Part shown: positions 32,661-41,567 of the stretch, piece by piece | Position numbering within the stretch: position 1 is the stretch's first letter | How the letters are laid out: each line of letters begins with the position of its first letter | Origin: Aquabacterium sp. | GTDB lineage: Bacteria > Pseudomonadota > Gammaproteobacteria > Burkholderiales > Burkholderiaceae_C | Length of the DNA stretch: 59,905 bases | Direction of reading: 5' to 3' | Assembly: GCA_023150345.1 (NCBI GenBank) | Contig: JAKLLB010000009.1 | Location: 12,129-72,033, forward strand | Position numbers and translations under genes: made by a program | The notes under the pieces: model-generated | What the model was told of the DNA's origin: nothing | Database searches by the model: none | Seen by the model: the letters and a program-made list of their open reading frames with translations, nothing else

Positions 32661-33221
32661 TCAGGCGCCGCCCCGCCACAGGGGCACCGGCTGCAATTCC
32701 ACCGTGCTGGCTGCGCTGCTGACCCAGATCTGGCCGTCCTGCACCGTGATTTGCCACTGCATCGAGCGCTGTGCCAGTTGCGCCAGTGTCTGGCTCTGCT
32801 CCGGTTCGAGCTTCCATACCTCCAGGTGGCGCCAGCGCGTGACCCGCGTTTGGAGACCGGCCCACCACAGTGGCGTGCTGGCCGAGTAGGCCAGCACCAT
32901 CACCTGTTCCGCCCGCGCGCAGGCGCGGCCGATGCGCCGTTCGTCGGGGTGGCCCACCTCGATCCACTGGACCACCTGGTCGCTGTAGTCGCGTTGCCAG
33001 AGGTCGGGCTCGTCGGTGTCGGACAGTCCACGCGCGAACTGCAGGGTGCCACGTTGGTCGCTGGCGGGTACGCGTAGCGCATAGGCCAGCAGCCGCACCA
33101 TCAGGCGCTCCTCGGTTTCGGAGGGGTGCAGGGCCAGCGTGAGGTTGTGTTCGCCGTAAACCTGGCGATCCAGGTCGCTGATTTGCAGCTGGGCCTTGTA
33201 GATGGTGGATTTCAGGGCCAT
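32661..33221 (-). CDS. yaeQ: YaeQ family protein
   Basis: A 186-residue member of the YaeQ family, with a PD-(D/E)XK nuclease-like fold and poorly known function (named for suppression of an rfaH phenotype). The diagnostic N terminus MALKSTIYKAQLQISDLDRQ is followed by LTLALHPSETEERLMVRLLA, FARGLSDTDEPDLWQRD and QWIEVGHPDERRIGRAC, which contain the conserved acidic residues. The start at 33221 fits the known E. coli length of 181. It is divergent from the small membrane protein gene. Confidence 0.95.
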   Translation of the reverse strand: MALKSTIYKAQLQISDLDRQVYGEHNLTLALHPSETEERLMVRLLAYALRVPASDQRGTLQFARGLSDTDEPDLWQRDYSDQVVQWIEVGHPDERRIGRACARAEQVMVLAYSASTPLWWAGLQTRVTRWRHLEVWKLEPEQSQTLAQLAQRSMQWQITVQDGQIWVSSAASTVELQPVPLWRGGA

Positions 33222-33354
33222 GGGCAGCAGCGTGGCGGGTGGTTGTGGCAGTTGAGCCACGGCGGGCTTGCGCGCCACGGGGCGCGGCCGGCGGTGGCGG
33301 GCGGCGAGGGTGGCACTGTGCCACAGTGTGCGGGACGTGCTCGCTCTGCCCACG

Positions 33355-33642
33355 ATGCCTCCCCGCGCCCGCCAGTCGCCAGCCCGTGCTGCCCATGAAG
33401 CCACCGGTGGCGAGACCGTAGCCGGCCCGCGCGACGCTGCACCTGCCGCGAAGGCCGGCACGGCTCGGCGGCTGGCGTGGTTGTCGGCATGTGTGCTTTC
33501 GGGGGCGGTCGTCGGTGCCGCCGGTCAGCGGTTGACCGGCCACGAGTGGTGGTACCTCGCCGTTCCGGTCCTGTTGGCGTTGGCATGGTGGCAAGTCGCC
33601 GATCCCACGTGCTGCGAGCGCGACAGCGGCACCGGCGATTGA
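33355..33642 (+). CDS. Small membrane protein of unknown function
   Basis: I do not recognise this gene. The 95-residue frame has a basic, Ala/Pro-rich N terminus of about 35 residues, then two adjacent hydrophobic segments (LAWLSACVLSGAVVGAAG and WWYLAVPVLLALAWWQVA). It ends ADPTCCERDSGTGD with a double cysteine. Aromatic residues at the helix borders argue for a real membrane protein rather than a chance frame. Start ATG 33355 is preferred over an in-frame upstream ATG at 33268, but neither has a clear ribosome site. It lies 111 bp before the oligopeptidase gene on the same strand. Confidence 0.55.
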   Translation: MPPRARQSPARAAHEATGGETVAGPRDAAPAAKAGTARRLAWLSACVLSGAVVGAAGQRLTGHEWWYLAVPVLLALAWWQVADPTCCERDSGTGD

Positions 33643-33753
33643 ACCCCTCGGCGCATGCGCGCGCCATCACGGTGGCATCATCGCGAGCTTCCTCCACCCG
33701 CGTGCAGCCTGGGCCACGAGCCCGACACTGCGCGCACCGACGACCGCCACCGC

Positions 33754-35805
33754 ATGGACGCCGCACTCAACCCCCTGCTTGCTGACTTGTCTGCGCCGCA
33801 TTCACTGCCTGCGTTCGATGCCGTGAGACCGGAGCACTTCCGGCCGGCCTTCGAGGCGGCAATGCGGGAGCACCGTGCCGAACTGGCGGCGATCGTTGCC
33901 GACCCGCGGCGCGATTTCGAGTCGGTGATCGCCGCGTTCGATCGCGCGGGCGAGCGGCTTGCAGGGGTCGAAGCGCTGTTCTACAACCTCACGGCCTCGG
34001 CCACGACGGCGGCGCTTCAGGCCGTGCAGCGCGAGATGGCGGCGCCGCTGGCGGCACACTGGAACGCTGTGCGCCAAGATGCGGCGCTGTTCCGTTGCAT
34101 CGACGACATCTGGCAGCGGCGCCTCAGCCTGGGGCTTGGTTCCGAGCGGCAGCGGCTGGTCGAGCGCATCCACCAGGACTTCGTGCGCGCCGGAGCCCGC
34201 CTGGTGGGCGCCCACCGCGAGCGCTACGCCGCTGTGGTGCAACGCCTGGCCGAGCTGACCACTGTGTTCGGGCAGAACGTGCTGCACGACGAGTCCGACT
34301 ACATGCTCGAACTGCGCGACGACACGGCTGCCGCTGGCCTGCCACGGTTCGTGCGCGACGCGGCTGCCCAGGCCGCGGCCGACCGCGGCCTCTGCGGTCG
34401 CATGGTGATCACGCTGTCGCGCTCACTCGTGCTGTCGTTCCTCACCTTCTCGCACCACCGCGACCTGCGCGAGCAGGTGTGGCGCGCGTGGGTGGGGCGC
34501 GGAGAGCGAACGGGCGAACACGACAACCGACCGATCGCGCGCGAAATCCTGGCGCTGCGCCGTGAACAGGCCGAGCTGCTGGGGCATGCCTGCTATGCCG
34601 ATCATGCGCTGGCCGACACCATGGCGCTCACCCGCGAGCGGGTATGGGCGCTGCTCGACGAGGTCTGGCAGCGCGCGTTGCCGGCATGGGAGCAGGAGCG
34701 CGAGCTGCTGGTGGAGGCCATGCGCGCGGCCGGCGTCGACCATGCGCTGCAGCCCTGGGACTGGCGCTACTGGGCCGAGCAGGTGCGGCAGTCTCGCTTC
34801 GCGCTCGACGAGTCCGAGCTCAAGCCGTACTTCGCGCTGGATGCGATGGTTCGAGCGTTGTTCGAGTGCGCACAGCGGTTGTTCGGCCTGCACTTCACTC
34901 ACCGACCGGACCTGCGCGCCTACCATCCCGATGTTCAAGCCTACGAAGTGAGCGGCCAAGGCGGCGAAACGATCGGTCTGTTCCTGCACGACAACTTCTC
35001 GCGCCCGGGCAAGCGCAGCGGGGCCTGGATGAGCGCGCTGCGCTGGCAACACCGCAACGCCGCCGGGGGCGGCCGGTCACAGCCGATCATCCTCAACAAC
35101 AACAACTTCGCCAAGGCGCCGCCCGGTGAGCCCACCCTGCTGTCGCTGGATGACGTGCGCACGCTGTTCCATGAGTTTGGGCATGGGTTGCACGGGCTGC
35201 TGTCTGACGTGGGCTACAACCGCCTTTCGGGCACGAAGGTGCTGCGCGATTTCGTTGAATTGCCCTCGCAGCTCTTCGAGCATTGGGCCCAGGAACGCGA
35301 AGTGCTGCAACGGCACGCCCGCCACCATGTGACGGGTGAGCCCCTGCCGCAGCACTTGATCGAGCGGATCGAGGCTGCACGCCGCTTCGGCCAGGGCTAC
35401 GAGACCGTGCGCTACACGGCCAGCGCCATCGTCGACATGGCGGTGCATGAACGCTGCGAACCGGTGGATGACATCGTGGCCTTCGAGGCCGAGGTACTGG
35501 CGCGGCGCGGCGCGCCGCCCGCAGCCGGACTGAACCACCGGCTCGTGCACTTCCAGCACCTGTTCTCGGGCAGCGGCTACGCCGCGGGGTACTACGTCTA
35601 CCTGTGGGCCGAAGTGCTCGACGCCGACGCCTACGAGGCGTTCGTCGAGGCGGGTGATCCGTTCGACGCGCCTACGGCCGCACGCTTGCTGCAGCACATC
35701 TACAGCCGCGGCGACAGCGTCGAGCCCGGCGCCACCTACCGGGCCTTCCGCGGCCGCGAGGCCACCTTGGAGCCCATGCTGCGGGACCGTGGGCTGATCA
35801 GCTGA
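33754..35805 (+). CDS. prlC: Oligopeptidase A (M3 zinc metallopeptidase)
   Basis: A 683-residue cytoplasmic peptidase that degrades oligopeptides, including cleaved signal peptides. The zinc site HEFGHGLHGLLSD (HExxH) is followed by VELPSQLFEHWA, which holds the third ligand. IILNNNNFAKAPPGEPTLLS and the late substrate-binding segment HLFSGSGYAAGYYVYLWAEV are typical of PrlC. The start MDAALNPLLADLSAPHSLPA aligns with the family N terminus; an upstream ATG at 33655 adds 33 unrelated residues. It converges on a PAS hybrid kinase gene 22 bp away. Confidence 0.95.
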   Translation: MDAALNPLLADLSAPHSLPAFDAVRPEHFRPAFEAAMREHRAELAAIVADPRRDFESVIAAFDRAGERLAGVEALFYNLTASATTAALQAVQREMAAPLAAHWNAVRQDAALFRCIDDIWQRRLSLGLGSERQRLVERIHQDFVRAGARLVGAHRERYAAVVQRLAELTTVFGQNVLHDESDYMLELRDDTAAAGLPRFVRDAAAQAAADRGLCGRMVITLSRSLVLSFLTFSHHRDLREQVWRAWVGRGERTGEHDNRPIAREILALRREQAELLGHACYADHALADTMALTRERVWALLDEVWQRALPAWEQERELLVEAMRAAGVDHALQPWDWRYWAEQVRQSRFALDESELKPYFALDAMVRALFECAQRLFGLHFTHRPDLRAYHPDVQAYEVSGQGGETIGLFLHDNFSRPGKRSGAWMSALRWQHRNAAGGGRSQPIILNNNNFAKAPPGEPTLLSLDDVRTLFHEFGHGLHGLLSDVGYNRLSGTKVLRDFVELPSQLFEHWAQEREVLQRHARHHVTGEPLPQHLIERIEAARRFGQGYETVRYTASAIVDMAVHERCEPVDDIVAFEAEVLARRGAPPAAGLNHRLVHFQHLFSGSGYAAGYYVYLWAEVLDADAYEAFVEAGDPFDAPTAARLLQHIYSRGDSVEPGATYRAFRGREATLEPMLRDRGLIS

Positions 35806-35827
35806 GCACGACCTGGGGGCGGCGGGT

Positions 35828-38533
35828 TCAGTCTGGCGCCCCTGTGTGGCCGAACCAGTCGTCGAGTGCAGAGTTGAACCGACGCAGGTCCAGGGGTTTT
35901 GTCCAGTAGGCCTCGAAACCCGCTTGCAGTGCGCGCTCGATGTCCTCGGGCATCGCGTTGGCCGACAGGGCCACGCAGCGGATGTGCGCCGTGCGCTCAT
36001 CTGCCCTCAGGCGGCGCAACACCTCGTGCCCGTCGAAGTCGGGCAACTGCATGTCGACCAGGATCAGCTCCGGCAGTTCGGCCAGCGCCCGGGCGACGCC
36101 CTCGGCCCCGTCGGCTGCGGTGACGCAGTTCATGTCGCCGCGCCGGCGCAGCAGCTCCTCGACGATCAACTGGTTGACCGTGTTGTCCTCGATGTAGAGC
36201 ACGCGGTGACGCACGGCCGATGGCTCTGCTGGAGCGTGCGCGGCGGCCGGCGCAGCGGCGGCCAGCACTGGCGAGTCGACGCTTGCGCGCGGCAGCGTCA
36301 GCTCGAAGCAGCTGCCCTCACCGAGCCGGCTGCGCACCGTGATCTCGCCGCCCATGCGCTGCATCGAAGCCTTCACGATGGCCAGGCCGATCCCGGTGCC
36401 CTCGATGCCTGCGCGCTCGGCACCGAGGCGATTGAACGGCTCGAACACATGGCGCAATTGCTCGTCGCTCATGCCGTTCCCGGTGTCGGTGACCCTGACG
36501 TGCACCTGGTCACCGCCGACGACGGTTTCGATGCTCACCTGCCCAGCAGGTCGGTTGTATTTCACCGCGTTGGACAGCAAGTTGATCAGCACCTGGCGCA
36601 GCCGCACGGGGTCGGCGAGCACCGCCAGGCCAGTGGGTGTTGCCTGTACGCTGACGCGGCTGGCCCGGGCCAGGTTCTCGACCAGGGGCAGGGCCTCGCT
36701 GTACAGCGCCTGCAGCGCCACGGGAACGAGCTGCAGCCTCAGTTCGCCGGACTCGAGGGCGGACAAGTCCAGCACGTCGTTGATCAGCGACAGCAGGTGT
36801 TCGCCCGCGGCATGGATGTGCTCGATGCGCCGACGCTGCAAGGTGACATCGGCATGCTCGCGCTCGGTGAGCAGCAACTGGGCGAATCCCAGCACAGCAT
36901 TCAACGGTGTGCGCAGCTCGTGGCTCATGCGAGCCAGGAATTGCGACTTGGCCTGGCTCTCACGCTGGGCGAGCTGGCGCTGGTGTTCGGCTTCGGCAGC
37001 GGCGCGAGACTCGGTGATGTCCCAGTTGATGCCGATGCGCTGCACCGTGCGGCCCGTCTCGTCGCGCACCGGCGTCGACCGCGACGCCAGCCAGCGCACC
37101 GTGCCGTCGGGCCAGACGACGCGGAACGTGGAGTTGGACGGACGGTCCTGCGCCACTGCGCGTCGCATTTCATCGTGGTTGGCGGCGAGGTCCGGTGGAT
37201 AGACGCAGGCCGCACGCTGCTCGGGTGTCGAAGGGCCGTCCTGCGGCAGAAGGCCGCGCAGGCGGTACATCTGCTCGTCCCACCAACCAAAGGTGGCTTC
37301 GGGATCGGCGCGCCAGGTGCCGATGCCCACGGCCCGCGTCACGAGCGCCACACGCTCCGAGGCTTCTCGCAGGCGCGCCTCGGCAGCGTGGCGCTCGGTC
37401 ACGTCGAGCATCACGCCATACAGGGATACGCCCTGGGGCCCCATCTGCGCCGAAGTGCGGGTGGCGGCGCGCCGCACCGTGCCATCGGGTCGCAGGACAC
37501 GCAGATCCATCTCCACCAAGCCGCCGCGCCGCGCGAGCAGCGTGCGCAGGGCTTCACGGGCGGTGGCGCGGTCTTGCAGATGGATGCATCGTTCCAGGTA
37601 CTCGTCCAGGTCGGCCGGCAGATCCGCCTCTTCGCGCCCGTGGAGCCGGCGCATCTGCGAGTCCCAGTGCGGGCGACCCGTCGGATCGAGACTCCAAACC
37701 GCCACGCCCGCAGCATTGGTGGCCATCTCCAGCCGATGGGCGAGCTCGGCCTCGCGTTGCGACTGGCGCAGCACCTCGGTCTCGTCCTGGATGATCCCCA
37801 GTGCGCGCTGGGGCAGCCCGTCGGGCCCAGGGCGCACCTCCCAGTGAGAGTAGACATGACGCAACTCTCCATCGGGTCGCATCAATCGATAGCGCACCGA
37901 GTAGCTGCCGCAATTCGCCAGCGAGCGCTGGAAGACGCCGATGGAGTGATCTCGGTCCGGCTGGGGAATCGACAGCATGGCCTGGTCCAGAGGTGGCGCT
38001 TCACCATCGACCGGTATCCCCCAGATCGCCCAGACATGCGGATCCCAGCGCCCGGCCATGGTCGTGGCATCGCGCTCCCACACCCCGAAGCGGCCAAAGT
38101 CCTGGGCCATCGCCAGCAGTTCCGACGTGCGGGCCAAGTCGTCGCGCAGCCGCTGCTCGGCCAACGCGGGTTGCATCAGCAGCACCGCGCCATCGCGCCC
38201 CATGCGCATCGAAAGGCGCATCGGCAACGCCCGGCCGCAGGCATCCTGGCCGGTGAAAGCCACCGCCGCGAAGGCATCGCCGTCACGCAGGCGCTTGGCG
38301 ATCCACAGCCGTTGCGCCGGGTCGGTGGCATCGCCGCAGAGCAGTTCCTCGAACCGCCGGCCAGGCCAAGCGTGCGGCGCCAGGCCGGTAAAGGACAGGA
38401 ACGCGGCGTTGACCCCGCGCAGCCCACCGTGCGCATCGGTCACCGCTACCGGAACATCGAGCAACTCGTAGGCGCCCATCTCCGGCACCGCGAGTGGCGC
38501 GACGGCGGGGGTTTGGGCAGGAGCGCGGGACAT
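35828..38533 (-). CDS. Cytoplasmic multi-PAS hybrid histidine kinase
   Basis: A 901-residue sensor kinase without membrane helices. Four PAS/PAC-type units occupy about residues 20-505 (GAYELLDVPVAVTDAHGGLR; GRFGVWERDATTMAGRWD; AGVAVWSLDPTGRPHW; VGIGTWRADPEATFGWWDEQ). HisKA has MSHELRTPLNAVLGFAQLLL, the ATPase has NLLSNAVKYN, DTGNGM and GTGIGLAIV, and a C-terminal receiver has ELILVDMQLPDFDG. It lacks an Hpt domain, so phosphate must pass to an Hpt protein elsewhere. The start at ATG 38533 precedes the first PAS unit; upstream sequence lacks homology. It is divergent from the S10 peptidase gene. Confidence 0.93.
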   Translation of the reverse strand: MSRAPAQTPAVAPLAVPEMGAYELLDVPVAVTDAHGGLRGVNAAFLSFTGLAPHAWPGRRFEELLCGDATDPAQRLWIAKRLRDGDAFAAVAFTGQDACGRALPMRLSMRMGRDGAVLLMQPALAEQRLRDDLARTSELLAMAQDFGRFGVWERDATTMAGRWDPHVWAIWGIPVDGEAPPLDQAMLSIPQPDRDHSIGVFQRSLANCGSYSVRYRLMRPDGELRHVYSHWEVRPGPDGLPQRALGIIQDETEVLRQSQREAELAHRLEMATNAAGVAVWSLDPTGRPHWDSQMRRLHGREEADLPADLDEYLERCIHLQDRATAREALRTLLARRGGLVEMDLRVLRPDGTVRRAATRTSAQMGPQGVSLYGVMLDVTERHAAEARLREASERVALVTRAVGIGTWRADPEATFGWWDEQMYRLRGLLPQDGPSTPEQRAACVYPPDLAANHDEMRRAVAQDRPSNSTFRVVWPDGTVRWLASRSTPVRDETGRTVQRIGINWDITESRAAAEAEHQRQLAQRESQAKSQFLARMSHELRTPLNAVLGFAQLLLTEREHADVTLQRRRIEHIHAAGEHLLSLINDVLDLSALESGELRLQLVPVALQALYSEALPLVENLARASRVSVQATPTGLAVLADPVRLRQVLINLLSNAVKYNRPAGQVSIETVVGGDQVHVRVTDTGNGMSDEQLRHVFEPFNRLGAERAGIEGTGIGLAIVKASMQRMGGEITVRSRLGEGSCFELTLPRASVDSPVLAAAAPAAAHAPAEPSAVRHRVLYIEDNTVNQLIVEELLRRRGDMNCVTAADGAEGVARALAELPELILVDMQLPDFDGHEVLRRLRADERTAHIRCVALSANAMPEDIERALQAGFEAYWTKPLDLRRFNSALDDWFGHTGAPD

Positions 38534-38682
38534 GGGTGCGGCGCCAGCGGCAACGGCCAGTCTAACCACTTGGGAATGGCCGGAGTGTGGCGACTGTGCG
38601 CGTATGCTCGCCGGTCTTGCGATCTCTGATCGCACAATCCCAGCCGCCCGCCAGGGCGACCAGGAGACCTGGAGCACCCCCG

Positions 38683-40194
38683 ATGAGCGAACCCGACGCA
38701 CCTCGCCCCGACCCCGACGCGGACAAACGCCAGCGCGAGGCCACCGAACAGCTGCTGGCGCGCGCGCCGGTTCAGGCCAGTGGCCGCGTGGCGTTGGCCA
38801 GCGGCACGGTGCTGGACTATGGCGTGCGGGCCGCATTCGTACCGGTGACCCGCGGCGGCATCGACACGCGCAGCGGCGAGTTGCAGGCGGCCGTGTTCAC
38901 CGTGGCCTACACGGTGCCCACGCCCGCAGGTACCGTGCGGCCGGTGTGCTTTGCCTTCAACGGCGGACCCGGGTCGGCCTCGGTGTGGCTGCACCTGGGG
39001 GCGCTGGGCCCCAAGCGGGTGCCGATCCGCGATGACGGCACCATGCCCGCGGGTCCCTACGAGGTGCAGGACAACCCCCTGACCTGGCTCGAGCACTTCG
39101 ACCTCGTGTTCGTCGACCCGCCGCACACCGGCTACTCGATGGCCGTGAGCGACGAGGCGCGCAAGAAGCTGCTGTCGGTCGATGGCGACGTGGAGGCGCT
39201 GGCCGAGGTCATGCGGGGCTGGCTCGCAGCGAACCGACGCTTCGGGGCGCCGCTGTATCTGGCGGGCGAGAGCTACGGCACCACGCGTGGCGCGGCGCTG
39301 GCCGACCGCATGCTCGACCTGGGCTTGCCGCTAGATGGCGTGATCCTCGTGAGCTGTGCCATGGACTTGCAGGCACTCGCATTCGCGCCGCGCAACGACC
39401 TGCCATATGCGCTGTTCCTGCCTGCGTTTGCGCAGGTGGCGCAATACCACGGCCGCCTGCGCGGTGCGCTCGGCGCATCGGCCGAGGCGGCGCGCGATGC
39501 GGCGCAGGCCTTCGTGCAGCAGGACTATCTGGCCGCCCTGCATGCCGGGCATCGGCTGGACGGTGCGACGCGACGTCGCATCGAGAAGCGATTGGCCGAG
39601 CTCACGGGTCTGCCGCCTGCGCTGGTCCATGAGCGCAACCTGCGCATCAGTGACCAGTGCTTCTTCTTCGAGGCGCTGCGCGAGCAGGGCCGCATCGTCG
39701 GTCGCCTGGAGGCCCGTGTCACTGGCCCGATGGCCGCCAGCCGCACGCGGGACTGGGAGTTCGACCCCGGGATCGAGGCCATCAGCGGGCCCTACACCAC
39801 GGCGGCGCTGGCCTATTTCGAAACCCTGGGCATACCCACCGGCGCGCGCTACGAGGTGCTTTCGCGCGATGTGCACAAGCACTGGCACTGGATGCGCGGT
39901 GGCGGCGAGGGCGGCCGTGGCGAACAGGGGTTTGCCTGCACCAGCACCGATCTGGCCCGCGCGTTGCGCCGCCACCCGCACATGAAGGTGCTGGTGGCCA
40001 GCGGCCGCTATGACCTGGGCACGCCGTACTCCGCCAGCGACTGGTCGCTGGCACAGCTGGATGCGCCGGCCGATGTGCTGGCACGGGTGACGCACCGCTA
40101 CTACGACGCCGGCCACATGTTCTATACCCGGCCGCAGGACTTGCGGCAACTCAAGGCAGACCTGGCGGCGTGGCTGGCAAGCTCGAACGACTGA
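38683..40194 (+). CDS. S10-family serine carboxypeptidase-like protein
   Basis: A 503-residue alpha/beta-hydrolase of the S10 family. Signature elements are FAFNGGPGSASVWLHLG, DPPHTGYSMAV, the nucleophile elbow LAGESYGTTRG (S197), the acid region VASGRYDLGTP and the late histidine YDAGHMFYT. The N terminus MSEPDAPRPDPDADKR has no signal peptide, so unlike most S10 enzymes it should be cytoplasmic unless exported another way. The ATG at 38683 has GGAG 9 bases upstream. It lies alone, divergent from the PAS kinase and 61 bp before the phosphofructokinase gene. Carboxypeptidase activity is by family only. Confidence 0.92.
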   Translation: MSEPDAPRPDPDADKRQREATEQLLARAPVQASGRVALASGTVLDYGVRAAFVPVTRGGIDTRSGELQAAVFTVAYTVPTPAGTVRPVCFAFNGGPGSASVWLHLGALGPKRVPIRDDGTMPAGPYEVQDNPLTWLEHFDLVFVDPPHTGYSMAVSDEARKKLLSVDGDVEALAEVMRGWLAANRRFGAPLYLAGESYGTTRGAALADRMLDLGLPLDGVILVSCAMDLQALAFAPRNDLPYALFLPAFAQVAQYHGRLRGALGASAEAARDAAQAFVQQDYLAALHAGHRLDGATRRRIEKRLAELTGLPPALVHERNLRISDQCFFFEALREQGRIVGRLEARVTGPMAASRTRDWEFDPGIEAISGPYTTAALAYFETLGIPTGARYEVLSRDVHKHWHWMRGGGEGGRGEQGFACTSTDLARALRRHPHMKVLVASGRYDLGTPYSASDWSLAQLDAPADVLARVTHRYYDAGHMFYTRPQDLRQLKADLAAWLASSND

Positions 40195-40255
40195 AGCGGC
40201 CTTCGCACGCGCGCACGGACTCCCCGAGCGCAGTGCTGGCCGCCCGAGGTTACAC

Positions 40256-41332
40256 ATGCACATCGGCATCCTCACCGGCGGCGGCGACTGCCCCGGGCTG
40301 AACGCGGTCATCCGGGCGGTGACGCTGTCGCTGATCCACGGCGTGGGCGCCCGGGTCACGGGCATCGAGCGCGGCTTTCTGGGGTTGCTCACCGGCCGCG
40401 CGCGGCCGCTGGACTCCGATGCGGTGATCGGCATCCTGGCCCAGGGGGGCACCATCCTGGGTACCCACAACCGGTGCGACCCTTTCCACTACTTCGCCCA
40501 GGGTGGGGCCGACGTCTCTGACCGGGCCTTGCAGCAGGCCCGCGACTGGGGCCTGGACGCATTGGTGGTGATCGGTGGCGATGGCACGATGGCCATCGCG
40601 CACCAGTTCCAGCAGAAGGGCTTGCCGGTGGTGGGTGTGCCCAAGACCATCGACAACGACCTGCCCCTGACCGACCGCAGCTTCGGCTTCGACAGCGCCG
40701 TGGCCGTGGTGGCCGAGGCGTTGGACCGGCTGGGAACCACAGCGCGCAGCCATGGCCGGGTGATGATCGCCGAGACCATGGGCCGTTACGCGGGGTGGAT
40801 CGCGCTGGAGGGTGGGCTGGCCGGTGCGGCCGACGCCATCCTGCTGCCGGAGCGACCCTTCGATGTCGACGCGGTAGCCCGCTTCTGCGCCGCGCGTGAG
40901 GCGCGCGAGGGCTACACCATCATTTGCATCGCCGAGGGGGCCCATGCCACGGGAGCCGGCCTGACAGTGCGCGCGACGCTGGCCGACAGCCCTGACCCGC
41001 TGCGCCTGGGGGGCGTCGGCGCCTGGCTGGCGGCGCAGCTGCAGCCACGGCTGGACACGGAAGTTCGCGCCACCTTGCTTGGCCATGTGCAGCGCGGTGG
41101 CTCGCCCACCCCCTACGACCGTGTGCTCGCAACGCGCTTCGGCGTCCATGCCGCCCAGCTCGTGCGGGCTGGGGAGTTCGGGCGCATGGTGGTGCTGCGC
41201 GGCGAGGACTGCGCCAGCGTGCCCATCGCCGAGATTGCGGGTCGCAGCCGGGCCGTACCGGACGACCACCCGTTGCTGCTGGCGGCGCAAGGACTGGGCA
41301 TCATGCTGGGCGCGCCCGCACCGCAGCGTTGA
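40256..41332 (+). CDS. 6-phosphofructokinase with mixed ATP/PPi signature
   Basis: A 358-residue PfkA-superfamily enzyme phosphorylating fructose 6-phosphate. Seen are ILTGGGDCPGLNAVIR at the N terminus, VVIGGDGTMA (GGDGT at 107-111), PKTIDNDLPLTD (129 onward), MGRYAGWIA and LGHVQRGGSPTPYDR. The last Gly of GGDG predicts ATP use (PPi enzymes have Asp there), while the Lys of PKTIDND is the residue found in PPi-type and actinobacterial enzymes rather than Gly as in E. coli. Donor specificity is therefore uncertain, and I give no symbol. A strong terminator follows at 41529-41555. Confidence 0.93.
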   Translation: MHIGILTGGGDCPGLNAVIRAVTLSLIHGVGARVTGIERGFLGLLTGRARPLDSDAVIGILAQGGTILGTHNRCDPFHYFAQGGADVSDRALQQARDWGLDALVVIGGDGTMAIAHQFQQKGLPVVGVPKTIDNDLPLTDRSFGFDSAVAVVAEALDRLGTTARSHGRVMIAETMGRYAGWIALEGGLAGAADAILLPERPFDVDAVARFCAAREAREGYTIICIAEGAHATGAGLTVRATLADSPDPLRLGGVGAWLAAQLQPRLDTEVRATLLGHVQRGGSPTPYDRVLATRFGVHAAQLVRAGEFGRMVVLRGEDCASVPIAEIAGRSRAVPDDHPLLLAAQGLGIMLGAPAPQR

Positions 41333-41528
41333 AACGATCGCCCGGCACTCGATTGCGGGGGGCAGCAGCGCGACGATATGCGTGGAATCCGCCACGCCAG
41401 AAAAGTTCCTCTGGTTTTGTACGGATGCCAAGCCGCGTCGAGGGGCGTAGTCTGGGCTTGTCGCTGTGCCGGATCCGATGCGTTCGGCGCCAACCAGCGG
41501 CGAAGCGATGAGGAGCATTGCCCCTGGC
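41333..41528 (+). other. Long 3' region of the phosphofructokinase transcript, possible small RNA
   Basis: About 200 bases separate the phosphofructokinase stop from its terminator, with no frame that looks protein-coding. Most convergent genes here stop within 60 bp of each other. The stretch could be an extended 3'UTR or carry an sRNA ending at the terminator; I see no convincing internal promoter. Confidence 0.3.
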
Positions 41529-41555
41529 CCCCCGGTGGTGCCGGGGGCTTTTTTT
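41529..41555 (+). terminator. Strong intrinsic terminator after the phosphofructokinase gene
   Basis: A perfect 7-bp GC stem CCCCCGG/CCGGGGG with loop TGGTG is followed by C and seven T residues (41549-41555), the clearest rho-independent terminator in the window. It reads on the plus strand and ends 13 bp before the convergent GGDEF gene stop. Confidence 0.88.
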
Positions 41556-41567
41556 GGTGCGCGCGCG

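Noticed and set aside
33268-33354. Upstream start for the small membrane protein
   Set aside because: The added residues are Arg-rich shadow sequence of the divergent region, without a ribosome site.
35846-38629. Long plus-strand frame antisense to the PAS hybrid kinase
   Set aside because: The kinase frame carries full HisKA, HATPase and receiver motifs; the other frame has none.
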